64,000 bases of DNA from Mytilisepta virgata. Its lineage: Eukaryota > Mollusca > Bivalvia > Mytilida > Mytilidae. Positions 23,179 to 35,373 of the stretch are shown here, one piece after another. The stretch covers positions 1,736,001 to 1,800,000 of the forward strand of contig JAPWFG010000022.1 of the NCBI GenBank assembly GCA_028015205.1, written 5' to 3'. The translations under genes and the position numbers were made by a program. The stretch's first letter is position 1. Each line of letters starts with the position of its first letter. A model generated the notes under the pieces. That model did not search any database. It was not told the DNA's origin and saw only the letters and a list, made by a program, of their open reading frames with translations.

Positions 23179-26154
23179 GTTATGCACCTGTGAGGGATCA
23201 CAGCCGTTCTAACAATAGACGGCTACCTAAATGAATGATACCGTCTCAGTCCCGACGATGTATGTTATATTTGCCACTGGACGTTCAGCAAATAAACTGC
23301 CATCGATTTAGTCACGTTCGTGATCAGTTTAATTGAACGATCCCATAATATATAGTCTTAATGAAATTGTGTAAAATTTAATGCTAACCGGATTCCTTTA
23401 CGTATATTTAATGCACACTAGATATCTGCACGTGTATTTGTTGAGGATTTGAAAGATAGGTCAAGAAAAACTTAAGCATTTAACTGAAGCCCTTAAGAGC
23501 ATATTGAAAATTCTACTTCTAAATCAAGAATCAGACTTCATTCAGCCAAGGACGAAAACATTAAACACACTATATTTGCACAAATAGCCTAAACGGGATT
23601 ATATGAAATATTAGTAAACATCGGCATAAAATTATGTTTTATTCGTATTTGATATGGCATTTTGAAACCTCGACAAATGCTCGAGGAGAGAATTACTCTC
23701 GATACGCCAAATTGGTGGTGTTTTCATGGGACATAGGGGTGTATTGCAATAATAATCAATTTGTTATCAGAAAATAATTTTTATCATAAATATATAAACC
23801 TTGAACTAAACTACCCATAAAAATGTCATCAAAAATCTATAAATTTGTTCAGTATCGCGTTAAGAAGTCCGGGTCGGAAATCGTACTTAAGTCACTTTCT
23901 TATTTTTTTGCTTTTTCAAAGATTGAGGGGGCGATAATCTAATTCATTTAGAAATCTGATTTCTGCGCGGCTTGCTTTCATAAATATTTTTTTTTTTTTT
24001 AAACCAACAGTTTTTCAATTAAAAAATTATGATGTTTTAGATTTTAATTTTTTATAAATATTTTCGACCCCAAATAAATTTAAAATTAAAATCAATTAAC
24101 ATATATGTATTTCTTGTACCACAATTTAAGTCTGATTCTCGTTTGGTTTTCGTGATCTATAAATTTATAAAAAGAATTAAAAACTCGCATTTAATGGATC
24201 CATATTTAAACGAAACAGAGAATAAAATAGTTTGCTTCAAATAGTAATACTGGTTGGTGTACCTAGGAGAACCAACGAAATATAGCTCCATTTTGTCTGA
24301 TTATTACATATACGTACATTATGACAGTGTATAAGCCAAGGATATTTGAAAGTTGTTCTTAGGTTTTTTCAATTTTTATTCATAAGCTACATTTTGATTA
24401 TTATGAAGGGTAGAAAAAGAAAAGAAAAAACAATACTGATTAATTTTATTTTGATATTAAGTTTTTTCACACGGGGTCTTAATGCGAATAATTAAATTTC
24501 AAAAGTCCACATATGGTTCGTGAAATTTTGTTTTGATTTATTAACAAAGCATTATGTAAAACATTACTATTAATTTTATATTTAATTGAAATATACATTT
24601 CGCATTACAATCAAATTGAAACTTACCAATTTAATTACAAGACTCTTCCGTCAATCAGTCTGATCAACCGGAATCCCTAAAAAGCAATTTGATTATTATG
24701 TTTTTCGTTTAGAATGAAGAAGTGCAAAAAGTTGGTTTATGAATCAATTGAATTTTATACCTATCCTTTAATTATTGTTTATACTTATATCATAACACAA
24801 AAGTACACGTTGAAACATTTTTAATCGATGCATTATTTCAAGTCAAAGCAGTTTGTGTATTGATTCTGAATTTGTAATGTGTATTTCATTTCGGTGTAAC
24901 AGGTGTTCAATACACATCACTAACATTAATGGCGAAGTAAATGTAAGTCATTTTAATATTTCTAACGTAACCCATGATTCACATAGATTTGTTTTGTCTT
25001 TATGGAAGATACCGTGTCACTAAATGTATGGTCAAGGTTGAGGTTGCTCAATGCCCGTGTGTTTATTTGTTTTTTTTTTTTTTAGTATACTAAAGTCCGT
25101 AATCCTGTTGTATGATTCATTCACACGTGATCTGCCTAATATATAGATACTTTAGTAAAGATACCAATTTTGTATTGAAAACCAGTACTGTGACTGATTA
25201 TCGGTTACCATCCAGTGACAATTATCACGTGCATACGAACCCTTTGGGTGACACAGGTGTATTATTTTCCAAGTTCCCTTTAAAATTTTTCCCAATTCTT
25301 TAAAAAGTTTGCCCTTTTTTCCAATTCTCTAAACTATTTGCTAAATTTTCCCAATTCACTTAATTCTTTTCCTCAATTATCCCAAATATCTCTACCCCCC
25401 CCCCAAACACTCTTTTTCCCAGTTCCAAAAAGCGTGTCACAGCCAAACCCACATCCCTGTTTTGTACATGCTAGGCCAAACGTTCTATAGATCACGAGGA
25501 ACCAGTCCGTGGGCACAGCTGCTGGGGACACAGACAAAACACAATAAACCCCTTTTGCGACTTATATCTGCCGATTTTTTTTTTTATTTGGAAAGGGGTG
25601 AATTCATGGGGCTGATTTATCCCCAGTGGTACTGAATCAAGTTTAACATTCAATCCTATGTTGTTTCACCAGATTTTGGAACTTAGACTACTTGATAATT
25701 TTTGAGCTTCCTTCAGTTATTTGGTAAATATGTTTTTGCGTTTGATCAAAATTTAAGGCTAAATTCTGTGTGAAAAGTTCCGGAAAAGTTACGCATGTAG
25801 TAATAAAAGATTTCTCAAGTATAAGACAAAATAGTTATCACTTCTTAAGGAATATTAAGATCATGTAAAACATATCGTAGATATTATTGAAATCATACGC
25901 GAAATATTTTTTTATAGAATGGATAAAATTTTTAAAAGCAGAGCGTCAAATATTTGTTCAATTGCATGTTAAGGTGTGTAGCCATGTGATCCTGCTCGTT
26001 CAGTAAATATAGAAATGTATCAACTCGAGATAATTAAATTTTCATTTTTAAATTGCGAGGCTTGTCCGATCGAGAGTGGATAAATTTCACGATCTAGAGT
26101 TTTATAATCTTTTTCCCTAATTGACAATGTAAAACTCTAAGAGGTTTTCCCCGA

Positions 26155-26545
26155 ATGTGTTTTTTTTTTTTTTTTGGCGGGAAATTTCACCAGTATTTAA
26201 CCAACGCGCGGTGATATCAGAATTTCTCCTATTCTAGACGTGTATAATCGGTGGGATAAGAATACATAATAGTTTTAACCAATTCCCGGGAAATCCCGCC
26301 GTTTTTTACGTTTATTGGAAAGATTTACTAATAAAGTTCCGAAATGGCGTTCATGTGAAAAAAAAAAATGCGTAGCAACGGCATTTTCTTGAGATTTTTG
26401 TTGCTCGATAGTTAAATTTTAGATTTTAAAACGCTCGATAAAGTTCGCGTGTTGAAAAAAAAAATAACCATCTCGGGTGGAGAAATTCCATAACTCACTC
26501 GTACGTGAAGAAGAATCTATATCTATCAATAGATATATAAATGCA
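26155..26545. mobile_element. Foldback repeat family G, copy 1
   Basis: Shares tataatcggtgggataagaa, cccgccgttttttacgttta, gttccgaaatggcgttcatg and catctcgggtggagaaattc with 28630-28985 and 58610-59020. In those two copies the right half folds on itself (ttctccaccctcgat against atctcgggtggagaa); this copy keeps only one stem arm. No ORF. Confidence 0.75.
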
Positions 26546-26640
26546 CTCAGAATTAGAGAAATTGATTTACCGGTTTTAATCGGGATATCCCAGATGGCGT
26601 GATCCAATAGATTATAGAATAACCTCAAAAATAAATAGAC

Positions 26641-26671
26641 TAATAAATAAATAAATAAATAAATAAATAAA
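26641..26671. repeat. (AAAT)n microsatellite
   Basis: Seven to eight AAAT repeats. Confidence 0.95.
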
Positions 26672-28021
26672 CTGTTTTACCGTCAAAGTTCAGGAAATAA
26701 AGTTTTTTAAAATCGTTAACACAGTGACAATATGCAAGACGCTTCACAAAGAAAGGGTTATTGAAAAATTGTAATATCTGAATTTTACGTTAAAGTCAAG
26801 GAATATAAATGTATCATAAAAACTATAAAAATGTACCTTTTCTCACCCTTTTCTCACTTTTTACGTAAAAACATGTTTGTGTACCTCAACGCAATTATTT
26901 TCATATTGATAGATAATGTTAATATCTACATTTTCAGTTATAAATTGTAAATTGTGTACACCTACGATCTTTTAATTTACATCACTTTGCTCTACGTAGT
27001 AAATTTTGCAGGTATGCGTGCCTTTTACCATGGTATTGGAATGACATGCATGTATAACCGCCTTTTGCTTTTAAATAGACTATATTTATGAATTAATTCT
27101 TAAAAGAAAATTAACACTTTTTTTACATTTCTGAAAAATTGTTACATTGTGAATAATGACCTCAAATTGCTCCTGTATGAAAATGTTACGTGAGAATATA
27201 TACACAGTCATTTAGGTTGCAACAGAAACAGTCACTGATAGTTCTTTTGGGTTGTAAGTAGTTGGGTTGTTGCCCTCCTGGTCTGGTGTGAGCTGTTCTC
27301 ACTTCGATCAAGTATGACAGCTCTGTTTCATACTAATATTAACAAAATTATGGGGCTAGAAACCATATTTAAAATATAACCAAAACATAAAAAATAATAT
27401 TTATTTGTATTTGTCATCTATTCCGTGGTTTTTACAACAAAATATATTTGACTTAGAATATGTTTATTTATATTAAACAAAAGGGATTAGACACAGGTTA
27501 TTCCAACTTATGAAGTCCTCTTCCAAATAATATGAGTAACAATTAGTAAAATCATATAACAACATATAAAGAAAAGAGCATGCATATATAAACAATCTTA
27601 ACATATTGACAAATTGAACAGCTATTTAACATTTAACATATGGTTGAGTACGAAGCTAGTAATAACGATTTGAAAGACAAGAAGGATAGAATGGGTGGGT
27701 GATGGGTTATATGAAGGAGGGGTGTTTACCTGAACGAAAAAGTATATTCATACAAGCAAAAATCGTTTGGAACCATTGATAAACTATTATATAACAGGAA
27801 AGTAATGTTATTCCAATCAATCATCACCACCCAACGGACAGAAACCCGCACAAAAAAAGGAAATAAAAGAGCACAAAAGGTAAACATCAACACAACAAAA
27901 GGTCTTTTAAACACAACTGTTAGTTTCTGAAATAGATTAACTCAGCCATCCTCTTTTCCCCCCTTTTTACTATTCGTTATTGAAAATTGGTTCATTTATA
28001 TTTGTAGGTTTCTTTTCAAGT

Positions 28022-28031
28022 ATCTATAAAG
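28022..28031 (+). promoter_or_regulatory. Possible TATA box for the small membrane-protein gene
   Basis: ATCTATAAAG lies about 35 bp upstream of the start codon at 28063. If used, the 5' leader would be very short. Alternatively the ttttcaag just before it is an acceptor of an untranslated first exon. Confidence 0.3.
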
Positions 28032-28062
28032 GCTCTTCAGTTTCCATCTAAGAACTAAAAAA

Positions 28063-28082
28063 ATGGATTATTACGCCCAGCC
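28063..28082 (+). CDS. First coding exon of a small PPxY membrane protein
   Basis: ATG after an A-rich context encodes MDYYAQ plus two bases of a proline codon, then a consensus donor CC/GTAAGT (phase 2). The exon at 29081 supplies the missing A and continues in frame. The start is chosen because it gives a short extracellular or lumenal N terminus before the membrane segment with no competing upstream ATG in frame. Confidence 0.75.
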
Positions 28083-29080
28083 GTAAGTATTAAGAATTCA
28101 ATCTTATCTGGACTATATGCAGTAAATCCGTAAAATAATACCCAATAAATAATACATATATACATCAGACAACAGCTTGCCTTCTGAGAATTATTATTGC
28201 GTCTTGCAGTATGACGTGAAATGCGATAAAGTGTTGTGTGTGTGGGGGGACTGTGTTCTGGTTAATGACGCCGCGTGATTGTTTGAGAAATGAGACTCTT
28301 GATAGACGTTAAAGCAGATAGTTAGCACTGGGATTCCATTAAATTCGCCGCAGTCCTATCATCCTCGACTTTCAAAGTTTACGTACCCTTCGAAATTGAC
28401 AGGGTTAGTGGAACTATTATATTTAGATCTTAGTTCACCAGCCCCAGATTTGCTTGCATTTATAAAGTTGACTTGAGTTTTAATGACGATCCCGATACAT
28501 TTCAATGGATTGATTTTTCTCAACCTTTGATTGGACAATTTGCCTGAATTGTTGTATGATTATCTACGGATATGCACAATTTGTTGGATTATATTTTAAT
28601 TAAAATCTTTGTACGCAGGCGTAAGCTATTCACCTATTCTTGATGTGTTTAATCGGAGAGAAAAAAATACATAATATTTTTAACCACTTCCTGGTGGTTA
28701 AATTTATGCATGGGAATTCCCGCCGTTTTTTGACGTTTATTGGAAAGATAAACTAGAGAAGTTCCGAAATGGCGTTCGTGTAACCGGCATTTTCTTCAGG
28801 TTTTTGTTGAAAATCATAGGAGAAAGATTCTCCTTTAATTTACTCGTGAGTTATAGAATTTCTCCACCCTCGATAGTTAAATTTTATATTGTAACACGCT
28901 CGCTGAAAATTAAAAAAATTAACTATCTCGGGTGGAGAAATCCCACTCACTCGTACCTGAAGTAGAATATATATATCTCAATCGGGTATAAGACGCCGAC
29001 ATTCTTCCGGTGATGCCTGAGAAGACAATATGTATAATTTCTATATTTCTATATAGTTACATGTGTTTATATTTTTTCAG
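28083..29080 (+). other. Intron of the small membrane-protein gene
   Basis: A 998-bp intron, GTAAGT to TTTTTTCAG. It contains foldback repeat family G copy 2 (28630-28985). Confidence 0.7.
28630..28985. mobile_element. Foldback repeat family G, copy 2
   Basis: Same signature words as 26155-26545 (gttccgaaatggcgttcgtg, atctcgggtggagaaatccc). The pair tagaatttctccaccctcga / atctcgggtggagaaat forms the stem. It sits within an intron. Confidence 0.75.
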
Positions 29081-29519
29081 ATGGGATGACTACGGTTCAC
29101 AGAATATGATAATTGCATTTATTGGACTAATAATGCTTGTAGTTATAATTGTTTATATCTGGAAATGTTGTAAATGTGACGAGGAGAAACAGTCGTCATC
29201 GGAAGTTTCTCCGCAGCGACATCAAATCCCACAAGTACCTTGTTATGCTCATGAAATAGAACCTGGACTTGTTGTGCTGCAGAGCCCGGATGGTGAATAT
29301 TTTAGGATATTACAAGAATATGATGCAACAAAACATCCAAAACATGCTGCGGTGCCTCTAAATACTTCACAACCATTACAATTTATTCCACAGTTTACTA
29401 GACCACATTATCAAACGCATGCGCAACCATCTGCTCCATCGAATGAAACCACTAACCTGTTAGATTTTGGAACTTCTCAACATCCACCACCTTATTATAC
29501 TGCACAGCTTAACCGTTAA
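29081..29519 (+). CDS. Second exon of a 152-residue single-pass membrane protein with PPxY tail
   Basis: Follows a strong acceptor (attttttcag) and completes the split proline codon. The joined protein begins MDYYAQPWDDYGSQN, has one transmembrane helix at about residues 16-34, then a cysteine cluster KCCKC (C36, C37, C39) suited to palmitoylation. A roughly 110-residue cytoplasmic tail ends HPPPYYTAQLNR. The PPPY/PPYY core (142-146) is a canonical WW-domain ligand, as used by Nedd4-type ubiquitin ligases and WWOX/YAP-type adaptors (family knowledge). There is no cleavable signal peptide, so a type III (N-out) topology is likely. The layout recalls WBP1/VOPP1/Shisa-like adaptors, but I do not recognise a specific family. 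A frame that starts upstream at 29010 reads intron and is rejected. Confidence 0.8.
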
Positions 29520-29819
29520 TAATAAGATACAGAACCATATGACAGATACATGTAACATGTATAAATGAAGTGTATATTATTTTTGTCTTCTCATTTTCTT
29601 GCGTTTTCAACATTTTGATTTTTTTGCCAATGTTTTACAAGATATTGAATTTAGAAATGAAATCGGTCTGTGTATTTGTTACTAATTCCTCTTTGGGATA
29701 TTTTCTCATTGGAAAATATTTTGCCGAACCATTTTCTTAATGATTTATACAATGTTATACATGGGAAAAATGAATATTGAGATAATGTATATTAAGAAAA
29801 GTAAACCTTTGATCGGATG

Positions 29820-29825
29820 AATAAA
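29820..29825 (+). terminator. Polyadenylation signal AATAAA
   Basis: A canonical hexamer 300 bp after the stop codon of the PPxY membrane protein, the first one downstream on that strand. Confidence 0.55.
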
Positions 29826-30534
29826 TTTTATTTGATTAATTAGTACATGTAAATGGAAATTTTCACGTCAGCCAAAGCTTCCATGTAATTGAAAAATGAT
29901 TTTTGGGTTAAAAACGGCTTGCATGATTTCTCGACCATATATGTCAATTTTAAAGGACGGGATTTTCAGATCTTGATTTTGTTTCCCTAGCTATATGTTC
30001 CTGTTCATAAATGGTTTTTATTTTTTTTCCAAATTGCATACTTTAGATTTTTTTTTTATTTATGTACATGCTTTTTTATTTGTTCATTTATTTATTATTT
30101 TTGTTTCTCATTTTTTGTTTATTAGAAATTTGTTGTTTTATAGAGGATATGAGATTTTTTAAATTTCTGAAATAACGCTATATAAGATCTGAATTTATTA
30201 AACAATATTTTTTTTGGTTCCAATTTATTCACATGAACGATGAAAATTGGTGTCCTGTGACAATTCGTCTGTCGTTTCTACTCCAATATCAGCTATTATA
30301 TGTAATCGGATAGTCCAAATCTATTTTAACTAAACTGTAAATATTTGCTTGATGTTTTGCATCAATTTGGCAGACATTAAAATGTTCTAAAAATATTGAT
30401 TTATTTGTACCCCTCATCAACATGAAAAACAAAAATAATGTAACAAGGCTGTTCGGTGATTATTAAAATTTTATACCAGTTTGGTGAAAGAAAGAAAAAA
30501 CGTTGATGGAAAAATATGAACACCTGATGTTTTA

Positions 30535-30820
30535 TTTTGTATACACATAAACATGTATTTGTTTTTGGTTTATTGTTTTGGTTTTCAACGTTTATGCCAT
30601 GAGCACCACTGAGGAGTGGTAAATCGACGAAATGTGCACATCGTATGCATCAAAATCGGTATCAAATAATTTATTATTACCACTTAGTCGATACCTGTGC
30701 TGGAGGACACTAAGTCCCCGAAGATATGTCCAGCTTAGTTATTTGCTAGTATTCCTATACTATCCCGAAATTGATACGTTAAATTTACTGTCACAAAAAA
30801 TAATAAATTTGTAAAAATTA
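30535..30820 (+). repeat. Dispersed repeat family E, copy 4
   Basis: Contains ttttggttttcaacgtttat, cgacgaaatgtgcacatcg and aaaatcggtatcaaa, followed by the cccgaaattgatacgttaaa module also seen at 55855-55880. Confidence 0.75.
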
Positions 30821-30854
30821 AGAGGTATTTTCGGCGTGCAAAGACAGATTGATT

Positions 30855-31020
30855 TGGCTTTACACTTTTGGTCATTTTGACATTTTTGAAATTCAACGTT
30901 TTGGATTGTTGTTTTGGTTTTCAAAATTTTAGGCCATGAGCTTAATCGGTGGGTCGTGAATCGACGAAATTTGCGCCCTGTCCATAGAAATTGGTATCAA
31001 AGAATTTATTTAAATCACTG
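30855..31020 (+). repeat. Dispersed repeat family E, copy 5
   Basis: Contains attgttgttttggttttcaa and gaaattggtatcaaagaatt. It is adjacent to copy 4 and in the same orientation. Confidence 0.75.
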
Positions 31021-31206
31021 TGTAACCCCAAGTACCAAAGATGCGCACTGGTTAAGGGAGATAACTGATTTATTTTTTTCCTAGTTTACAGATTTACATT
31101 GTTAATTTCCAATCAACGATTTACATTATTATTTTCTATTCAACGAAGGCAAATTAACAAATTCAGTAAAAACCGTCTTTAGAATATCCATTTTATGTAC
31201 AAATCA

Positions 31207-31457
31207 TCAATGTAACTTTCTAATCATCATCTTTGTTGATTTGAGTGAGTAATGGAAACCATGCCAGCTATACCAGTTAATTCCTTCACCGTATGGACTG
31301 GTTCCACGCAAATACCTTCCATTTAGATTAGCGTGATGTCAGCTTAGATACCACCATCCGCCATGATAAAAATCTACACAGTTACCACTAGACTTGTCGT
31401 TGTCTCTGTCAGATGTAGTGAACAACATTCCATCATGGCCAGATGAAAAAGAATCCC
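31207..31457 (-). CDS. FReD gene 1, terminal exon G with in-frame TGA
   Basis: Follows a TTTGCAG acceptor in phase 1 and encodes the C-terminal third of a fibrinogen domain: [20 protein letters not shown] (including the DRDND calcium site), then [22 protein letters not shown] and a tail to a natural TGA at 31207-31209. The family has CH-x-x-NLNG at the break, so the conserved cysteine codon (expected TGC/TGT) reads TGA at 31339-31341. Everything downstream of it stays in frame, so the mutation is recent or an error. Truncation here would remove a disulfide partner and the ligand-pocket loop (family knowledge of ficolin-type domains). Confidence 0.85.
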
Positions 31458-32704
31458 CTGCAAATAGTACATGTATGTTTCAATCATGCATCATTTACTA
31501 AATCTTAAAAGTAAAACAAGAAATACACAAGGCTGAATGATTACGTATTTTAGAATTTTTTTGGTATCTGCTAATACATGTACTATGTTTTTCTCTAATA
31601 GGTTGATTGATTGATTGTTGCTTAACGTTCAGTGGCACATATTTCATGCTTCTTCAGGACGAGAACCAGTTCAATTTATCAAACAATTCAAATAGGGGTG
31701 GGACAGGACACAAAGGGGAACCACTTGTCACTGCCAATGTAAAGGGAGAATGGTTGGGTATGATCGGATAATTTAGCCCTCTGTAGCGGCCATTAGCCTA
31801 CTCTTTTTCGAAAACTACAGAAGCATTCTTTTGCGTGCAGGGAGCGTGACATGCTTCAAACACTTTAACCACTATGGTCCACGGCTTCCTGTATAATGAC
31901 CTGACAATGCCCCCCCCCCCCCCCCCACCCAACGAGAGTGTCTCCCCTGACCGCCGCCTACGGACGGGCTAGGCAGATTTGTGGTCCGTCACAGGTGCCT
32001 AGTCTCTAATACGCATTTACCCAATATCAATTTTATATACAATCATTGGTGTGTCCAGGACCATATTCAAACGACCTAAAGATAAACATATTCAATGAAA
32101 TTTCGTACATAATTTGCATGAATAAAAATAAGTTAACAAATTTATAAAGACAAATCAACCAAAGAAAATAATGCGGAAATCGGATGGCTTTAGTACTCAC
32201 TATAGAAAAAAACACACATGACTCTCTTTAAGGCCATAATACTAAAGGTGCCTGTTTTTATCATGTTTATACGTGTTTTAACCTACTGATGATATTGATA
32301 TATTAACCTTTCCAATAGTATAGAGGATAAAATTGTATTACCAAGATATCAAACATTGTTTGGTGTACCTTTTGATTTTTTATGTTCTTGTGTTTTGGAA
32401 TTTCGCTATGAAATTGTCGGGCAAATTACGATATTATTTGTTCAATTCCTTTGATTTTTATTGTGTGTAATCAGGCGAAATTACTTTGCATCTGTGCAAA
32501 ACTTCAATTGAACAGATGTGACATGGTCGATATTGAAACTGGAAAGATGTGCAATATTTTTCCCTGTAAAAGGCGACTTTAATATGAAGAACAGTAATAA
32601 AAGCTTTGATCCTCTGTTTGAACTTTTTCACTTTCTAGTGTGAATTTTCTTTGAAAATGTGTACCCGTTATACCCTTTCCAACTCATTTTAGAAACACAT
32701 TTAC
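31458..32704 (-). other. Intron F1-G with dispersed repeat at the duplication edge
   Basis: Contains the left breakpoint of the tandem duplication (31631/31632), a repeat of about 400 bp starting ttaacgttcagtggcacata with a C16 run, and AT-rich sequence shared with 36770-37450. Confidence 0.6.
31611..32020 (-). repeat. Dispersed repeat (taacgttcagtggca family) containing a poly-C run
   Basis: Begins ttgattgattgttgcttaac, then gttcagtggcacatatttca and aggacgagaacc. It is related at its end to the SINE-like element at 35568-35922 (taacgtccagtggca, aggacgagaac). The tandem-duplicated copy is 36387-36770. C16 at 31911-31926. Confidence 0.7.
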
Positions 32705-32869
32705 CGGCATTACCACTGTACCCAATCACGGTCAACTCGTATTCATTTCGCTCATCTCCAACACTAAAAAGTGAATATTTTGCATATCTACTGTGCCCTT
32801 CAAAATCTTCCATATCAATTCTCAATTCATGTCTTTTATGTACAGTTATTTCATGGATAATATCATTTC
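32705..32869 (-). CDS. FReD gene 1, exon F1 (fibrinogen domain, middle)
   Basis: 165 bases, phase 1 to phase 1, with acceptor TTTTACAG and donor G/GTAAAT. It encodes GNDIIHEITVHKRHELRIDM and then the highly conserved EDFEGHSRYAKYSLFSVGDE block ending GYSGNAG. This is intact FReD core sequence. It differs from F2 only by synonymous or intronic changes as far as I can see. Confidence 0.88.
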
Positions 32870-33316
32870 CTGTAAAAGATAAACATATTTACTGATTCTA
32901 GAAATACATAACTAAATACTTTTATAGGAATTTACACATTAATCTGATAATTAAATTACAACATTTGGATATCAAAACAAACCTTTCAGGACCAACCAGT
33001 CCTAAAAGTGAATGTAGATGTTAATAATGAGGAAGACAAATGGATAACCATAGCTATACGGAGACAAGGAATAGTGGGAAGATAATAGGTTAGGTCAAAC
33101 GAGACATGCGGGCCATTCGGCAACCACTCCCGCCAAAAATAAAATAACACACACAAGAAGTCAAAGTTATCTATTTTTGTCATGTTTGTCATACATTAAG
33201 ACCTCCGAATGACACAGATGGAACTGAAAGGGATAACCGACTGCCAGACGTTCTTGCTCTACTGTGCTTTTACACATAAATGTACTTGTGTTACGTTTTA
33301 TTTAACCTATATTTAA

Positions 33317-33707
33317 GGATTCTCGCTGGTCATGTTTTAGTCTTTTTGTCAGATTTTCGGAATCCTCGTGTTTTATCCATTTCTTATACATGAATTTTTT
33401 TGCCCATGAACCCCCGCTTTTTCTTTTATAATTCAACCATATATACCTTAAAATGGTATTTGACAAAATTTTATGAAATCCTTTTTATTTTTTCATACAT
33501 TTTTGAGAGACTGAAGTTGTCAATGCAAAGACAATGAAAAATCCAGAGAAAACCCATTTCCTGCAAATTTTCAAAGCCTTATAGCTCTAAAATGAGCACA
33601 TGAACCTATATTTTTTTCTTGCTTATTTGTTTACTATTCATATGTTCTCTCAAACTAAAACACCTATTTCAAATCCTATTTATTTCCTATCAGACCAGTG
33701 ATCATCC
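33317..33707 (+). mobile_element. TTAA-flanked MITE (family M), copy 2, in intron E1-F1
   Basis: Ends ggattctcgctggtc and gaccagtgatcatcc, bounded by TTAA at 33313-33316 and 33708-33711. It is present in both duplication units, so it predates the duplication. Confidence 0.85.
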
Positions 33708-33890
33708 TTAACTTGATAATTTTGTAATGTGGATTTATACTGTATTCAAACTTAGTTTATAATTTAGAGAATATATTTGATTATGTTTTATTCTGCGTGT
33801 ACATGTTTGGCGTGAAATCTTTTGGTTCCCTTACTGACCTTACAAAAATGGCCAACAAATTTAAACTATAATGAACAGTCTGTTAATTAC

Positions 33891-33987
33891 CTAACCAATA
33901 TTCTCCGTTTGGTTTTCCAAATCCCTCTTTGTATTTTTGCCAGTTCTGTTCAAAGCTCACTGTACCATTGTATCGCCTTTGTATTAC
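33891..33987 (-). pseudogene. FReD gene 1, exon E1 with destroyed splice acceptor
   Basis: 97 bases encoding [20 protein letters not shown] and [13 protein letters not shown], with a good donor (G/GTAATT). At the acceptor, minus-strand AATAT precedes the exon where the duplicate (38703-38705) has AATAG. The invariant AG is therefore AT, through a change at 33988. Splicing into this exon should fail unless a cryptic site is used. Confidence 0.85.
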
Positions 33988-34784
33988 ATATTAAAATAAT
34001 GAATAGATTATTGTTGGTTTAATATAAACATGTAGTATAGTAGTTTAATTCTGCAAAATTCCTTTGTGCCTTCATTAAGTCATGAGTTTTTGAAGTTTCG
34101 ATTTTTTATTTAATGATTTTTTTTAGAGTATTACTAGTATATTTTATTTAGATAATCAGCAGTTCTTGGTGAAATGTAATGCCTCTTATTGAACATGTAT
34201 ATAATATATACATACATGTATACACATTTATATTTCAGGGTTGTTTCATTTACCCAATATTGCTATTTATCGGCAATTCGAACATATTTGCTTTGATCTT
34301 TTTGTCTAATATTTTCGAGTATCACCACTTAAAATATTGGGTAATACATTGTGTGAGGTAATGCAGAACGATCTACTTATCTGACCTTCCAATGAAAATT
34401 AATTACGGAAATTATCGATGACAAGACGTCAATTCACGCCAACAGTCAATATTTCCCTTTACCATTCACTGTCAAGAATGTGTTTCAAAATGATGTCACG
34501 CGCCGATGATTAGTCAACCGCATTACAAACTTCTTCGGGCTCGTCGAGATATTCCATATGATATAGTCAGTATAAAAAACGAAGCTACTTATTATTCTAT
34601 ATATCACTTTCGTTGTACATACTTATAAGAATAATGTCATTGAAACGCGTAAGTGACTGACATAGATTCTTTCTCAGACACTTTTGTTAGATTCTATTTA
34701 AATTTTATCACAGTATCTTATACTCGTTTTCATCCACTTGCGAATTGTATTATTGGATTTAAACTCAATTAATAGGTTTCTTAC

Positions 34785-34915
34785 TGTCCATTTCCCACTG
34801 TCAGTGTGCATATCACAAAACATAGGGACGGGTGTCTGTCCATCTGGATAAATTTTATACACACCATCAGGGTGCTGACCGTTTATATCTGAACATTCTC
34901 TTGGTAATGTGTCCC
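34785..34915 (-). CDS. FReD gene 1, exon D1 (start of fibrinogen domain)
   Basis: 131 bases, phase 1 to phase 0, acceptor TATGACAG and donor ACA/GTAAGA. It encodes DTLPRECSDINGQHPDGVYK, then IYPDGQTPVPMFCDM and a terminal GKWT, the typical FReD entry with its first disulfide cysteines (C in RECSD and in FCDM). It differs from D2 by PMFC instead of PVFC. Confidence 0.88.
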
Positions 34916-35373
34916 CTGTCATATATAAGGTAAAATGAAGCAATATCTTGACAATGAATTCAAACTGCCATGTGCATGTTTAAAATCCGATTTAAATGAC
35001 TTTTTTACAATTAATGAAAATTACAGCATTTCAATTTCAGTTTACCAATTAAAACATTACTTAAAGTAAGTGCATTGAATTTTCAATTGTTAGTGAGGCT
35101 TACAAGACTGCAATATCACAAACTGATTTCCAATCCCATTGAGTGGCTTCATGGAAGCATATCATTCAGGGTGTCATCAAACTATGCCATTATTTTACAG
35201 ATCTAGCCTTAGATAGTTTTGCTCTTGTCATTTATTTTTCGTTTTGGCATTTAAATCTGCACTTCAAGCGTGTTGAGTTTTAACATGAATCTATGAAATG
35301 TACATCTCTTATGTATTATTTTATTCTATATTAATAGTGTCTATGAGAATTAAGTTTCGTTACAAACACGAAC

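Larger units (their letters stand above)
22055..28062. other. Intergenic region between divergent genes
   Basis: Holds one SINE, one foldback repeat, a C-run and simple repeats, listed separately. No host exon was recognised in the rest, including 23200-25260, which is AT-rich with homopolymer runs. Confidence 0.55.
29520..31206. other. 3' flanks between convergent genes, repeats
   Basis: Contains the polyadenylation signal of the membrane-protein gene, T-rich sequence (30000-30200) and two adjacent family-E repeats. No exon is seen. Confidence 0.6.

Noticed and set aside
31339..31341. Selenocysteine reading of the in-frame TGA in the FReD terminal exon
   Set aside because: The residue is a structural disulfide cysteine in the family and I saw no SECIS-like evidence; a nonsense mutation or sequence error is simpler.
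32628..32825. Minus-strand frame MRIDMEDFEG... extended past GYSGNAG, and its copy at 37375-37572
   Set aside because: The FReD part is real, but the start is internal and the end reads through the donor into intron; it is replaced by exons F1 and F2.
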